IMG/VR virus record: IMGVR_UViG_3300028283_000235 | Location: 1 to 54,678 of that record | Direction: 5' to 3' (one strand) | DNA from: a virus | Length of the DNA: 54,678 nucleotides | Part shown: positions 7,568 to 15,935 of the stretch, in pieces | Layout of the letters: every line of letters starts with the position of its first letter | Numbering within the stretch: position 1 is the stretch's first letter | Translations under genes and position numbers: made by a program | Notes under the pieces: model-generated | What the model was told of the DNA's origin: nothing | Databases searched by the model: none | Seen by the model: only the letters and a program-made list of their open reading frames with translations

Positions 7568-9653
7568 AATTCAAAGTCATTTTTAAAGAAGCAAAAAAGT
7601 TAATTGGTGCACCAACAAAATATAATGGTTTTGTACCGTCCCAATTCAATTGTCCACTATTAAAATATTTTACATCTGTTATATTATTTACAAATATGTT
7701 AAAATCAACCCATTTCCAATTAATACCTATTCTACCGTTAAGTGTATAGTAAGCATCTATAACTTCAGCCAAATCATATCCCATATAAGGAATATATCCA
7801 ATAACGCTATAATCTTGATATCTATAAGCTAAACCAACAGTAAACCATTTATATTTATAATACCCTTCAACATTACCAATCCATTTAGGAGATAATATCG
7901 GTGTAGTTATCATGTTATTACTTTGAACAACACCACAATCATTATAAGATCCATTTATATTTACACCAAATCCGTTATCACATTTATATCTAAAATCAGT
8001 TTCGATACCTCTCCTATAACTCTTATCTACATTATCGTGTAAAGGGACACCACTAGCTCCAATTTTACCGTTTAATACAATCTCGTTGCTAAAATTCATA
8101 TAAAAGAAATTGAAATCCCAAGAAAGGTTATCAGTTAAAACTCTAAAACCTAACTCGTTATCAATTGATCTTTCAGGATGAAGATTATTATATACGGGAT
8201 TTCCGATAGAATCACATGGTAAATAGTCATATCCATTAAATATATCATTTCTAGATGGTTCTCTATTTGTAACACCAAAACTGTAATAGAAAACTGTATT
8301 ATTATACTTGTAATCAATACCTAAATCATAATTAATAAAATTCCAAGTAAATGTTGGGAGATTAACGTTATAATGAGGCATGTAATATTCATCATATGAA
8401 ATATCGCCATTGTATTTGAAATCTGTATATCTATATTGAATATCACCAAAAAGATTTAACCCTTCCCAAACATTGTATCTAGCTTTAAAATAAGCACTTA
8501 ACTCATTCCTGTAACCAGTGTTTGTGTACATATACCCATAAAGATCATTATTATCAGAGTGCTGTCTGTTATATGTATAAGCATGAGTTCCAACGTAAAA
8601 ATTAAATCTACTGATTCTCTTAGTGAGATTAACGTAAGCACCAACCCAATTAGATTTGAAATTATATTTATCTATACCATAATTAACTGAGCTATCAGAA
8701 GATGGAATTCCTAAAAAGTTTTTATAATCAAATGTATAATAACCAGTTAAAAAATTATAATAGACAGCGTAATTCAATCTTGTATTTGAATTAAAATCTA
8801 TAGCGTGATGGAATTGAAGATGGTATTGTTCAAATTGATCATGCTCTTTATCTGTTGCTCCATTAGTTCTTCTATCTCTCCAAACTGAATCATAAGGAAC
8901 TCCTAACCACGCTAATTGATTTTGTTGTCTTCCAGCAAAAGCTATAAATTTTAGTTTGCTCTTACCTATATCATAGAATGAATTTAAGAAAAAACTCTGA
9001 CTATGATTACCAGAGTGGTATTTATATCCGTCTGTTGATATATCAGAAAACTGAATATAGAATCCCCCTTTTTTCCATTTTTGATCTATTTGGAAACCAA
9101 TTTTCATAGAATTGAATGATCCATATCCAAATGTCGCAGATACACTAGTTTTTATTGGTAAATGAGAATCAAAATTTAAACTTCCACCAAAACTAGATAC
9201 ACCGTTTTTTGTTAATCCGTTACCCCTTTGGATTTGAATCATATCAAGTGTCTGAAAGAAATCTGGATAATTAGAGAAGTAACATCCCTGATCCTCAGGT
9301 TCATTCATGGGCACTCCATTCAAAGTGAAGTTGATACGAGTCTGATCAATACCTCTTAATCTAATATATGAATATCCCCAAGGGCTACCTGCATCTGAAT
9401 ATGATGTAATAGCTGGTGTAGTATTTAATATAGTAGATGGCTCTTGTCCGTAATTTTTTGTTTCTATTTCTTGTTTTGAAAGATTATCAAAAGTAATAGG
9501 AGTAATAAAAGTTGCTTGGTGTGGATAAGGTGCAGAAACTTCTATTTGCTGAAGTTTAATTGTGTCCTTATGTAGAGTATATCCTTTAAGGGTATCTTGA
9601 CTAAATCCATTTATAAATAAAATGGAGAAAAATAAAATTAATATTTTTTTCAT
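7548..9653 (-). CDS. TonB-dependent outer-membrane receptor
   Basis: This 701-residue protein has a signal peptide (MKKILILFFSILFINGFSQ), a TonB-box-like QIEVSA near residue 40 and a plug domain (STILNTTPAITSY, YIRLRGIDQTRINFTLNGVPMNEPED, GGSLNFDS). A long region of alternating aromatic beta-strands follows, as expected for a 22-strand barrel. No N-terminal carboxypeptidase-like SusC domain is seen. TBDRs take up scarce ligands with energy from TonB-ExbBD. Placement between pnuC and nadE suggests it brings nicotinamide riboside or a related pyridine across the outer membrane; thiamine or another ligand cannot be excluded. A TBDR in a phage genome is unusual. A short TonB is encoded at 53272-53781. 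Confidence 0.9.
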   Translation of the reverse strand: MKKILILFFSILFINGFSQDTLKGYTLHKDTIKLQQIEVSAPYPHQATFITPITFDNLSKQEIETKNYGQEPSTILNTTPAITSYSDAGSPWGYSYIRLRGIDQTRINFTLNGVPMNEPEDQGCYFSNYPDFFQTLDMIQIQRGNGLTKNGVSSFGGSLNFDSHLPIKTSVSATFGYGSFNSMKIGFQIDQKWKKGGFYIQFSDISTDGYKYHSGNHSQSFFLNSFYDIGKSKLKFIAFAGRQQNQLAWLGVPYDSVWRDRRTNGATDKEHDQFEQYHLQFHHAIDFNSNTRLNYAVYYNFLTGYYTFDYKNFLGIPSSDSSVNYGIDKYNFKSNWVGAYVNLTKRISRFNFYVGTHAYTYNRQHSDNNDLYGYMYTNTGYRNELSAYFKARYNVWEGLNLFGDIQYRYTDFKYNGDISYDEYYMPHYNVNLPTFTWNFINYDLGIDYKYNNTVFYYSFGVTNREPSRNDIFNGYDYLPCDSIGNPVYNNLHPERSIDNELGFRVLTDNLSWDFNFFYMNFSNEIVLNGKIGASGVPLHDNVDKSYRRGIETDFRYKCDNGFGVNINGSYNDCGVVQSNNMITTPILSPKWIGNVEGYYKYKWFTVGLAYRYQDYSVIGYIPYMGYDLAEVIDAYYTLNGRIGINWKWVDFNIFVNNITDVKYFNSGQLNWDGTKPLYFVGAPINFFASLKMTLNYGKNNK

Positions 9654-9666
9654 ATTTTAGATTATT

Positions 9667-10602
9667 TTAGATGTACGAAGCCTCTAAGAGATTGTCTATG
9701 GCTTTATAATTATTATCCCTATCGAAATAAGGAGGATTGTTTCTTTTATGATTACCAGCAACAATCATTCTTTCAACTTTATCAATGAGTTTCTCGTCAA
9801 TTTTTGCAGCCTTCACTTTAGATGTTTCTTTCATGTAATGACCGATATTCTGCCATTTAATATCACGCTTATCGTCAATTTTAACTATGTGTTTCTTAAA
9901 CATCCCTAAATTAGAGTTGTTCCCACCTGTGAAGTCTTCTCTAATAGTCAAATATTTATCAATATCATCGTATTTGAAACCAATTTCGTCTTCGTCAGTC
10001 TGATCAAACCATAGCCCAGCAGAAGGAGCCTTAGTGATAATCCTTTCAGGTACACCTAATTCTCTTGCTAATTCTCTAATTTCATATTTGAAAAAATCAG
10101 CAATAGGTTCGATATCAACCCCCGCTCCACCGTCACCAGCCTTGGTATAATAACCAAGGTACTCTTCTGTTTTATTAGTTGTCCCCAAAACAAGATAACC
10201 AAGTTCTTCGGCTAATGCCCTGAGTGTTACCATTCTAAGACGAGCTTTAATATTAGGAAGGACAAGTTTAGAAGAGTTGCCAACCATTGGTGTGATTTCT
10301 CCACCAAAAAGAACAGATGCTGTTCTACCTAAATTAATTGTATCTAAAGTTACACCAAATGCTTCGGCAACAAGTTTGGCGTCTTCTTCGTCTTCAACTC
10401 TTAACTGCTGACCTTCAGCAGCGCAGGGTAAAGCAAAACACCTAACATTTTCTTTACCAACAGCTTTGACCGCTAATCCTAAAGATACAGCAGAGTCAAT
10501 GCCACCAGATAGTCCGAGTACAAAACCTTTAAAACCTGTTTTTTCAACGTAACTTTTCAACCACATAGAAGTGATTTCGATATTTTCTTTAATGTTTTTC
10601 AT
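9667..10602 (-). CDS. nadE: NAD synthetase, ammonia-dependent type
   Basis: The 311-residue enzyme amidates nicotinate adenine dinucleotide to NAD using ATP and ammonia. The PP-loop SGGIDS is at residues 32-37. Other family regions are visible: TTNKTEEYLGYYTKAGDGGAG, DIEPIADFFKYEIRELARELG and PSAGLWFDQTDEDEIG. The N-terminal glutaminase domain of long NadE is absent, so it should depend on free ammonia, some of which PncA would release. It lies between the TBDR and a small gene overlapping by ATGA. It completes the deamidating salvage route begun by PncA and PncB. Confidence 0.95.
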   Translation of the reverse strand: MKNIKENIEITSMWLKSYVEKTGFKGFVLGLSGGIDSAVSLGLAVKAVGKENVRCFALPCAAEGQQLRVEDEEDAKLVAEAFGVTLDTINLGRTASVLFGGEITPMVGNSSKLVLPNIKARLRMVTLRALAEELGYLVLGTTNKTEEYLGYYTKAGDGGAGVDIEPIADFFKYEIRELARELGVPERIITKAPSAGLWFDQTDEDEIGFKYDDIDKYLTIREDFTGGNNSNLGMFKKHIVKIDDKRDIKWQNIGHYMKETSKVKAAKIDEKLIDKVERMIVAGNHKRNNPPYFDRDNNYKAIDNLLEASYI

Positions 10603-10871
10603 AAATATTTCCTTCCTTTTTTAATCCATTTATAATCGTAATTTTCAACACTGCTGCTTTTTCCGTCTGTTGGTATTACTATTGTAATTGAATGTAAATA
10701 TTTTATACACTCGTACATTTGTATGTATTTTCCAAACCAAATGTATTCACCGATGCCCATCTTTGTTGGAAGATAAGCGTACTTTATAACTGATTTTTTG
10801 CTCCCTTCTGTGAGGTTCCCACACATTAGATTTGGATCAGCCTGCACAAATATTTCTTTAGATTTTTTCAT
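10599..10871 (-). CDS. Small hypothetical protein
   Basis: About 90 residues, beginning MKKSKEIFVQADPNLMCGN. No domain is recognised; the sequence is soluble, mixed alpha/beta-looking and basic at the C-terminus (YKWIKKGRKYL). It overlaps nadE by 4 bases (ATGA), implying translational coupling, and overlaps the upstream HAD-like gene by 14 bases. The ATG at 10871 is preferred over a GTG at 10883. Its function within the NAD operon is unknown. Confidence 0.6.
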   Translation of the reverse strand: MKKSKEIFVQADPNLMCGNLTEGSKKSVIKYAYLPTKMGIGEYIWFGKYIQMYECIKYLHSITIVIPTDGKSSSVENYDYKWIKKGRKYL

Positions 10872-11373
10872 GATATGTTTCACTTGTTTTAAAACTCCAA
10901 TTTTTATTAGGAATATTCTTTGTTTTCTTAAAGTATTTCAAAAACGGTTTCCAATCTTTCTCAGGTCTAAAACCAGCCTTATCTTCAAAATAAACATTAA
11001 AGTAAGGTTTCTTATCGTAACAACCAAAACATCCACTAGCTTCAGAAATTTCAGGGTTTTCATTAACATATTTAAAGTGAATTCCATCCATTTCAAACTG
11101 TTCCATATAACTCTTTATCTCATTAGGATAAGAAGAAGTATGAATAAACAAAACCATATCAGGACGATTCTTACTAATATACTGTAAGGTTTCCTTAGCG
11201 TAAGGATAATAATTGATTCTAAACTCTTCACCACTTTTTCTATAATCTGGTTTAGATATAACACCATGAATATCAAAGGCGTGATAAGTTTCATACCACT
11301 GTTTGTTAAAAGCGTGAGCAAACATTTTTTCAGTCCACTCGAGTAATGCTGGTTTATAAAATGGATTTCTCAT
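10858..11373 (-). CDS. HAD-like protein with altered motif I
   Basis: The 171-residue product shows HAD-fold traces: HAFDIHGVI as motif I, FIHTSSY as motif II and NVYFEDKAGF as motif III. The second Asp of DxD in motif I, the usual general acid/base, is replaced by His, so phosphatase activity may be changed or lost. The spacing resembles the other HAD protein of the cluster (6772-7341), which keeps DxD. It lies 1 base from the end of pncB. A role as phosphatase, phosphotransferase or binding protein in pyridine metabolism is possible but unproved. Confidence 0.6.
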   Translation of the reverse strand: MRNPFYKPALLEWTEKMFAHAFNKQWYETYHAFDIHGVISKPDYRKSGEEFRINYYPYAKETLQYISKNRPDMVLFIHTSSYPNEIKSYMEQFEMDGIHFKYVNENPEISEASGCFGCYDKKPYFNVYFEDKAGFRPEKDWKPFLKYFKKTKNIPNKNWSFKTSETYHEKI

Positions 11374-11374
11374 A

Positions 11375-12550
11375 TTACGAAATTTTTAAAACTCTTTTTG
11401 CTAATTCAATAGTTTCTTTATCACCTGTATATTTACCAGGTTCGTCTGATAATTTAACACAGGGTACCCATTCACCATCAATTAAAACTGAGTCCATCTT
11501 TATTACAATATTCAAAGGTTTCACTCCAGGAATGTCGTTGGTAAACCAAGTTCCAATTCCATATGATGTATTAATTCTACCTCTAAAACAATTTTCAATT
11601 TTTAAAACTTTATCAAAATCAAGTGCGTCACTAAAAACAATAGTTTTAGATTTAATTACACTATCATCAATTCCTAATTTCTTATAATGTTCAATAACCT
11701 TTTCACCAAATTTAATAGGATCTCCACTATCGTGCCTCACTCCATCAAATGTTTTAGCAAAAAGTGTGTCGAAAGAATTGAAGAAAGATTCAGTTGTATA
11801 GGTATCAGATAAGGCTATACCTAAGTCTCCACCATATACTTTAACCCAATTCTGTAAGGCTATTTTGTTTGCCTCGTGGAAACCATATTTGGCTCCGTGA
11901 AACATAATCCATTCGTGTGCCATTGTACCAATGGCTTTTATACCGTATTTCAAAGCGAAATATACATTAGATGTACCTACAAAATTATCGCCCGCTGATA
12001 ACATAAGATGGTTAATAACAGCACTCTGGTTATCGTGTGAAAATCTACGACGAGTACCGAAGTCTGCAAACTTAATACCAAAAGTCTTAAAATCTTTACC
12101 TTTTTTAGTGTTGATTTCATATAATTGTTTAACGTCTTCTGGGTATTCCTGGCCAGTCATTCTATAATAAGTTTCGGAAATCATTGCAAGTAAAGGAACT
12201 TCCCAAAGGATTGTTCTAAACCAATATCCTTCAATTAAAATTTCCACATCACCACCTTTTTGTGTGATCTGAACTTCGTCTCCATCAAATTCGTAACCAC
12301 TAATATAGTCAATGTAAAAAGGAGATAAGAATCTGATTTTTTTAAGGTTATCTCTACCCGAGAACTTTTCACTGGTAATGAAGGCCAAATTGTCTATCTC
12401 TTTTCTGAGTTCAACTGCAAACCCTTCAGGGAACTGTGTTTTACCACGATTGATAAATTTATATCTCACTATTTCTTTAGGATATAAAGCAATGACGGCC
12501 TGCTGTTGCGTTAGCTTATATAAATCATTATCTAAAATTCCGTGTATCAT
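11375..12550 (-). CDS. pncB: Nicotinate phosphoribosyltransferase
   Basis: The 391-residue enzyme joins nicotinate with PRPP to give nicotinate mononucleotide. Family signatures include LDNDLYKLTQQQAV at the N-terminus, FADFGTRRRFS, GTMAHEWIM with the catalytic His, SDTYTTESFF, GVRHDSGDP and FSDALDF, followed by the phosphate-binding YGIGTWFTND. These separate it from the nicotinamide phosphoribosyltransferase NadV. Length is typical of bacterial PncB. It is the second gene of the operon read from 13205, directly after a GIY-YIG gene. Its substrates are supplied by PncA (3259-3939) and the phage PRPP synthetase (30686-31636). Confidence 0.95.
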   Translation of the reverse strand: MIHGILDNDLYKLTQQQAVIALYPKEIVRYKFINRGKTQFPEGFAVELRKEIDNLAFITSEKFSGRDNLKKIRFLSPFYIDYISGYEFDGDEVQITQKGGDVEILIEGYWFRTILWEVPLLAMISETYYRMTGQEYPEDVKQLYEINTKKGKDFKTFGIKFADFGTRRRFSHDNQSAVINHLMLSAGDNFVGTSNVYFALKYGIKAIGTMAHEWIMFHGAKYGFHEANKIALQNWVKVYGGDLGIALSDTYTTESFFNSFDTLFAKTFDGVRHDSGDPIKFGEKVIEHYKKLGIDDSVIKSKTIVFSDALDFDKVLKIENCFRGRINTSYGIGTWFTNDIPGVKPLNIVIKMDSVLIDGEWVPCVKLSDEPGKYTGDKETIELAKRVLKIS

Positions 12551-12554
12551 AACA

Positions 12555-13205
12555 TTATATTTTAATTGTTTTAATATATTTCCAACCTTTATATTCTTTA
12601 TTTTCGTTTTTGATTAAATCTTTAAATGTGTTAATTGATATTTTTTGTTTTCTTGAAAATTTCACTATACCCTCCTTAGTTTCATATTCTCTTCCATCTG
12701 GTCCTTTAAATAAATATATTTTAACATATTTTCCGAGATTTTTACCAATCATGGAACTTTTCATTTTCTTTAATGTTTCTTCTGTGTGAGGATGTTCAAT
12801 TTTTCTTTTATCCCAAGCTTTAGATAAAGATTTTTTATGTACTTCTGATTTTGGTTTATTTTTAGAAGCATCACTCATTTTTTTTCTAGATTCATCAGTC
12901 CTTTTTTTACCAGTGTTTTTTAATACTATTTTATCAATAGTTTCTTGTGTTATTCCACTAAATCCATCCCCACCATATGATCTTCCAATTGAATTATAAA
13001 AAATTATATAGTGTTTTTCTTTATCATTTAACTCTTCGTAATTATTACATTCACATAATATACATTTATCAAAATTTTCTTTACCGTATTTTTTAATAGC
13101 TTGTTTAATAACTATTCCACTACCAAAATAATTTTTCTTATTTCTTGTATCTTTACCTATATAAATTTTACCATTTATTTTGTTTGTTATTTTATAAATT
13201 TCCAT
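12555..13205 (-). CDS. GIY-YIG homing endonuclease
   Basis: The N-terminus IYKITNKINGKIYIGKDT matches the GIY-YIG nuclease core, and GSGIVIKQAIKKYGKENF provides the following helix of the fold. The C-terminal half carries NUMOD3-like DNA-binding repeats (TDESRKKMSDASK, TEETLKKMKSSMIGK) and a final NUMOD-like part. Free-standing GIY-YIG genes are selfish elements common in T4-like phages. It is the first gene of the operon, 4 bases upstream of pncB, so transcription of the NAD genes may pass through it. An exact TATATATTAAAA promoter-like motif lies 15 bases ahead of its start. Confidence 0.85.
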   Translation of the reverse strand: MEIYKITNKINGKIYIGKDTRNKKNYFGSGIVIKQAIKKYGKENFDKCILCECNNYEELNDKEKHYIIFYNSIGRSYGGDGFSGITQETIDKIVLKNTGKKRTDESRKKMSDASKNKPKSEVHKKSLSKAWDKRKIEHPHTEETLKKMKSSMIGKNLGKYVKIYLFKGPDGREYETKEGIVKFSRKQKISINTFKDLIKNENKEYKGWKYIKTIKI

Positions 13206-13220
13206 ATAACTTTTTATTAT

Positions 13221-13232
13221 TATATATTAAAA
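13221..13232 (-). promoter_or_regulatory. Candidate phage promoter for the NAD cluster
   Basis: An exact TTTTAATATATA on the minus strand, 15 bases before the GIY-YIG start that heads the NAD gene run. The same 12-mer recurs before other genes in the window. The following 240 bases up to the PspC gene hold no gene I can see, only AT-rich DNA with two copies of TTATACAAAT. Confidence 0.5.
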
Positions 13233-13475
13233 ATAAAAAGTCATATTTATACAAATCGTTATCTATAACAATTTTTCTGTTTTGTTATACAAATTTAACG
13301 CTTATTTTCATACCAAAAAAATAAAGGTACTGTTAGTTGTATAACTACTGAGGTTTTCTTTTTCACATTCATTTGGGGCAAATATAAGAAAATTAAAACA
13401 ATAAAAAAAATTATTTATAAATATGTAACCTAATAGAGATACAAGCATCTAATATCTAAAATAAAAACATAAACT

Positions 13476-13718
13476 ATGAAAAGATTGTACAGAACACCTA
13501 AAGACCGTATCCTCGGTGGAGTTTGCGGGGGAATTGGAAAATACTTTGATATTGATCCAGTGATTGTTAGATTAATTTGGGCTTTATTCGGATTTGCTTT
13601 CGGATTTGCTTTCTTACTTTACATCATTGCTTGGATAATTATACCTAAAGAAACAATAGTTGTGATTACTCCTTGTTGTGAGACTAAAGATTGTGAAACA
13701 GAAGAAACTAAATCCTAA
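13476..13718 (+). CDS. PspC-domain membrane protein
   Basis: The 80-residue protein carries a complete PspC domain: LYRTPKDRILGGVCGGIGKYFDIDPVIVRLIWALFGF, followed by a membrane segment ending IIAWIIIPKE. The C-terminal tail contains three Cys (CCETKDCE) and is acidic. PspC proteins sense or respond to inner-membrane stress; in a phage it may protect the membrane or alter host phage-shock response. It is read from its own promoter, opposite to its neighbours, and its stop overlaps the convergent gene's stop (CTAA). Family call is firm, role is inferred. Confidence 0.88.
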   Translation: MKRLYRTPKDRILGGVCGGIGKYFDIDPVIVRLIWALFGFAFGFAFLLYIIAWIIIPKETIVVITPCCETKDCETEETKS

Positions 13719-14380
13719 ACGTTTATAGGTTTTCCGAAAAGAATTTCCTTTACTTCAGTACCAACGTTTATAGTTCTTTTGTACCAGATATGTTCGGGGT
13801 CTAGGAAGATAGCATCTTTACCATATTCCCCGAATATTTCTTTTATTACATCAATATCATGAACCACAGGAGCATCATGCCTTAATAACATTTTACCCAC
13901 TTTACCACACGCCTCTATGAAATAACCAATAGTACTTAACAACTTAATCAAATGATCTATTAACGTTCCAGTACTATCTATTTTAGTTGTGTGTCCAAAT
14001 CCTGATATTTTTATACCGTATTTTGTTTTCTTTCCAAATATTACAGCGTCAGCGTAGGGATCGTTGTTATTCACATCTATCGCAGTCCAAAAATTGAGTT
14101 CCTGGTCTTGTACGACCTTATCTGGTGAGTTTATTCTGACGTGCCCACCAATATCATCATAGGCTAAATTAACTAGTGTGAAGAGGTTATTTTTGATAAG
14201 TGGTTTATTATTATTTACCAAGTACCACTTATGTTTTGAGTAAATATCATCGAATGCTTTTTTATCCGTGTTAAGAAGTTTATGACGTAATTCTTGATTC
14301 TGTCTGAATTCTCTGTACTCTGGTGGTCTAAACTCATCAGATTCGAATATTTTATATGAAGCTATATATCTGTTTTTCAT
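13715..14380 (-). CDS. Conserved phage protein, tandem paralogue, CTS-like N-terminus
   Basis: The 221-residue protein is a paralogue of its upstream neighbour (14377-15015). Shared blocks are ELRHKLLN, LYSKHKWY-like, KNNLFTLVNLAYDxIGGH, FWTAIDxNxxDPYAD and VIFGxKxKYGIKxSGxGH. The NLAY..GGH..I...FWTA.D block resembles conserved phage proteins that might have a GNAT-like fold, but I cannot confirm this. The N-terminus IASYKIFESDEF contains I-F-E, fitting a capsid-targeting peptide cleaved after Glu. It overlaps the upstream gene by ATGA. A virion-packaged protein is possible. Confidence 0.7.
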   Translation of the reverse strand: MKNRYIASYKIFESDEFRPPEYREFRQNQELRHKLLNTDKKAFDDIYSKHKWYLVNNNKPLIKNNLFTLVNLAYDDIGGHVRINSPDKVVQDQELNFWTAIDVNNNDPYADAVIFGKKTKYGIKISGFGHTTKIDSTGTLIDHLIKLLSTIGYFIEACGKVGKMLLRHDAPVVHDIDVIKEIFGEYGKDAIFLDPEHIWYKRTINVGTEVKEILFGKPINV

Positions 14381-15015
14381 ATAACTGGGCTCCCTAACAT
14401 TACTTTTTTAACTTTTTTACCGTGTTTAATTCTTTCGTACCATGTATTACTTTCATCGACGAAATGTGCGTCAGAATTTGGAAAAATCTTATTTATAATT
14501 TCAATATCTTGTACTACTGGTACATTTTTCCTTAAAGATACTACAGCAGGAACTCCTTCAACCTCAGCCCAATAACCTGGTTTCCTCAATAAGTCCATCA
14601 TGTGTCTCATTAGTTCTTCTTTTCCTCTGACTGATTCGTTATGACCAATTCCAGATAATTTTATACCATATTTATTTCTACCGAATATTACAACATCAGC
14701 GTAAGGATCGTCGTTTATATCTATTGCTGTCCAAAAAGTCATATCTTTATCTCTAACAACTTTGTCTGGATAATTTATTTTTGGATGTCCTCCAATACTA
14801 TCGTAGGCTAAATTTACAAGCGTGAAAAGATTATTTTTAACGTCTTTTCTATTACCTTCAATTGAATACCATTTGTGTTTTGAATATAATTCGTTAAATT
14901 TTTTCTTATCCATATTAAGGAGTTTGTGACGCAACTCTAGATTATCCTTAAAATTTCTATATTTAGGTAATCTAGAATCAGCCTCAAACACTTTATATTT
15001 CAATAGATATATCAA
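14377..15015 (-). CDS. Conserved phage protein, tandem paralogue, TTG start
   Basis: This paralogue of 13715-14380 shares the same blocks (FTLVNLAYDSIGGH, FWTAIDINDDPYADVVIFG, GIKLSGIGH). The start is set at the TTG at 15015 because it overlaps the upstream stop as TTGA, and the protein then begins LIYLLKYKVFEADSRLP, aligning with the N-terminus of its paralogue. A longer frame from 15078 would overlap the upstream gene by 67 bases. KYKVFE|A resembles a capsid-targeting peptide (V-x-E). Function unknown. Confidence 0.68.
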   Translation of the reverse strand: MIYLLKYKVFEADSRLPKYRNFKDNLELRHKLLNMDKKKFNELYSKHKWYSIEGNRKDVKNNLFTLVNLAYDSIGGHPKINYPDKVVRDKDMTFWTAIDINDDPYADVVIFGRNKYGIKLSGIGHNESVRGKEELMRHMMDLLRKPGYWAEVEGVPAVVSLRKNVPVVQDIEIINKIFPNSDAHFVDESNTWYERIKHGKKVKKVMLGSPVI

Positions 15016-15935
15016 AGTTTGGCTCTTATTTTTTTGAATTCGTCTTCTTTTACAAGTAAAACTTTTGAATCTGTCCAACCTGGTTGATAACCACCACCGT
15101 GTACATTATTTACAGCAACAGCAGAATGCGGATGATAACATTCTTCAACACTCATAAGTTTAAAATCATTTTTCTTAGGACCAAAACAATAGTCTAAGAA
15201 TATTGGTAAATCTTTTTTCTCGTGTAATTCCATTTTATTTTTAAGAAAATTCAGAACTCTTGGAGTATCTACTTTACTCATCATACCAACATGTGAAAGA
15301 ACTGATACAGAACCATCTGTTTCCATTATTGGACCGTTTAGTTCTCTCAAACATTTTATAGTAGTATCTGGATCTGTGAAATCAAATTCTTTTTTAAAAA
15401 CATCTTCGTAAGCACCTTGTATGCTTTTACATAATGAAGTTGTTGGCATATCGAAAACGTGTTTTACGAATTTCATATATCTACCAATCATCTCAGGAGC
15501 GTTAGCGAGTCTAGCCTTATTATAAGGAACTATCACGTAATGATTATCCATCTCTGAAACCACACCAGATGATCTTGAGTACCAAAAATCTATGCTCCTG
15601 TACTTATCTGGAAAATTACCCCACGTTTTTGATTTATCTATAACGTGAAGAAGAATATAATTATGATACCTACCTTGTGGAAATCTCAATTCGTGTTTTG
15701 ATCCGTCAACTAACATCATTGATGGAACTTCTTCTTTAGTAAAGATACTTCTACTTAATTCAACTCTAGTAAGATCCCATTCACTACATTCTGTTTTAAG
15801 AAGGTGAATGAACTCATCTTCGTTCAATGGAGTATTGTATGATTTATAATCTAAATCATGTACTTCATTTATAAGATTGTAGGATTTATATTTCAGTATC
15901 ACCAGACATAAGATTTTTTTAATCTTTAAACCCAT
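15012..15935 (-). CDS. Hypothetical phage protein with CTS-like N-terminus
   Basis: The product of up to 307 residues has no family I recognise. The segment LKYKSYNLINEVHDL contains I-N-E, like the capsid-targeting peptides of other proteins here. A GTG at 15902 would place this peptide right at the N-terminus and remove the 17-base overlap with the upstream gene, so it may be the real start; the ATG at 15935 is reported as the longer option. The protein is soluble, with several His/Tyr-rich stretches (EECYHPHSAVAVNN). It stands in the operon between an SCM-family gene and the tandem pair. Confidence 0.65.
   Translation of the reverse strand: MGLKIKKILCLVILKYKSYNLINEVHDLDYKSYNTPLNEDEFIHLLKTECSEWDLTRVELSRSIFTKEEVPSMMLVDGSKHELRFPQGRYHNYILLHVIDKSKTWGNFPDKYRSIDFWYSRSSGVVSEMDNHYVIVPYNKARLANAPEMIGRYMKFVKHVFDMPTTSLCKSIQGAYEDVFKKEFDFTDPDTTIKCLRELNGPIMETDGSVSVLSHVGMMSKVDTPRVLNFLKNKMELHEKKDLPIFLDYCFGPKKNDFKLMSVEECYHPHSAVAVNNVHGGGYQPGWTDSKVLLVKEDEFKKIRAKL

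Noticed and set aside
3259-13205. A bacterial chromosome or prophage-flanking region
   Set aside because: The region is embedded among phage structural, homing and small orphan genes on both sides, with no host housekeeping genes.
13233-13475. A tRNA or small RNA in the longest non-coding stretch
   Set aside because: No cloverleaf or strong hairpin seen; only AT-rich DNA with TTATACAAAT repeats.
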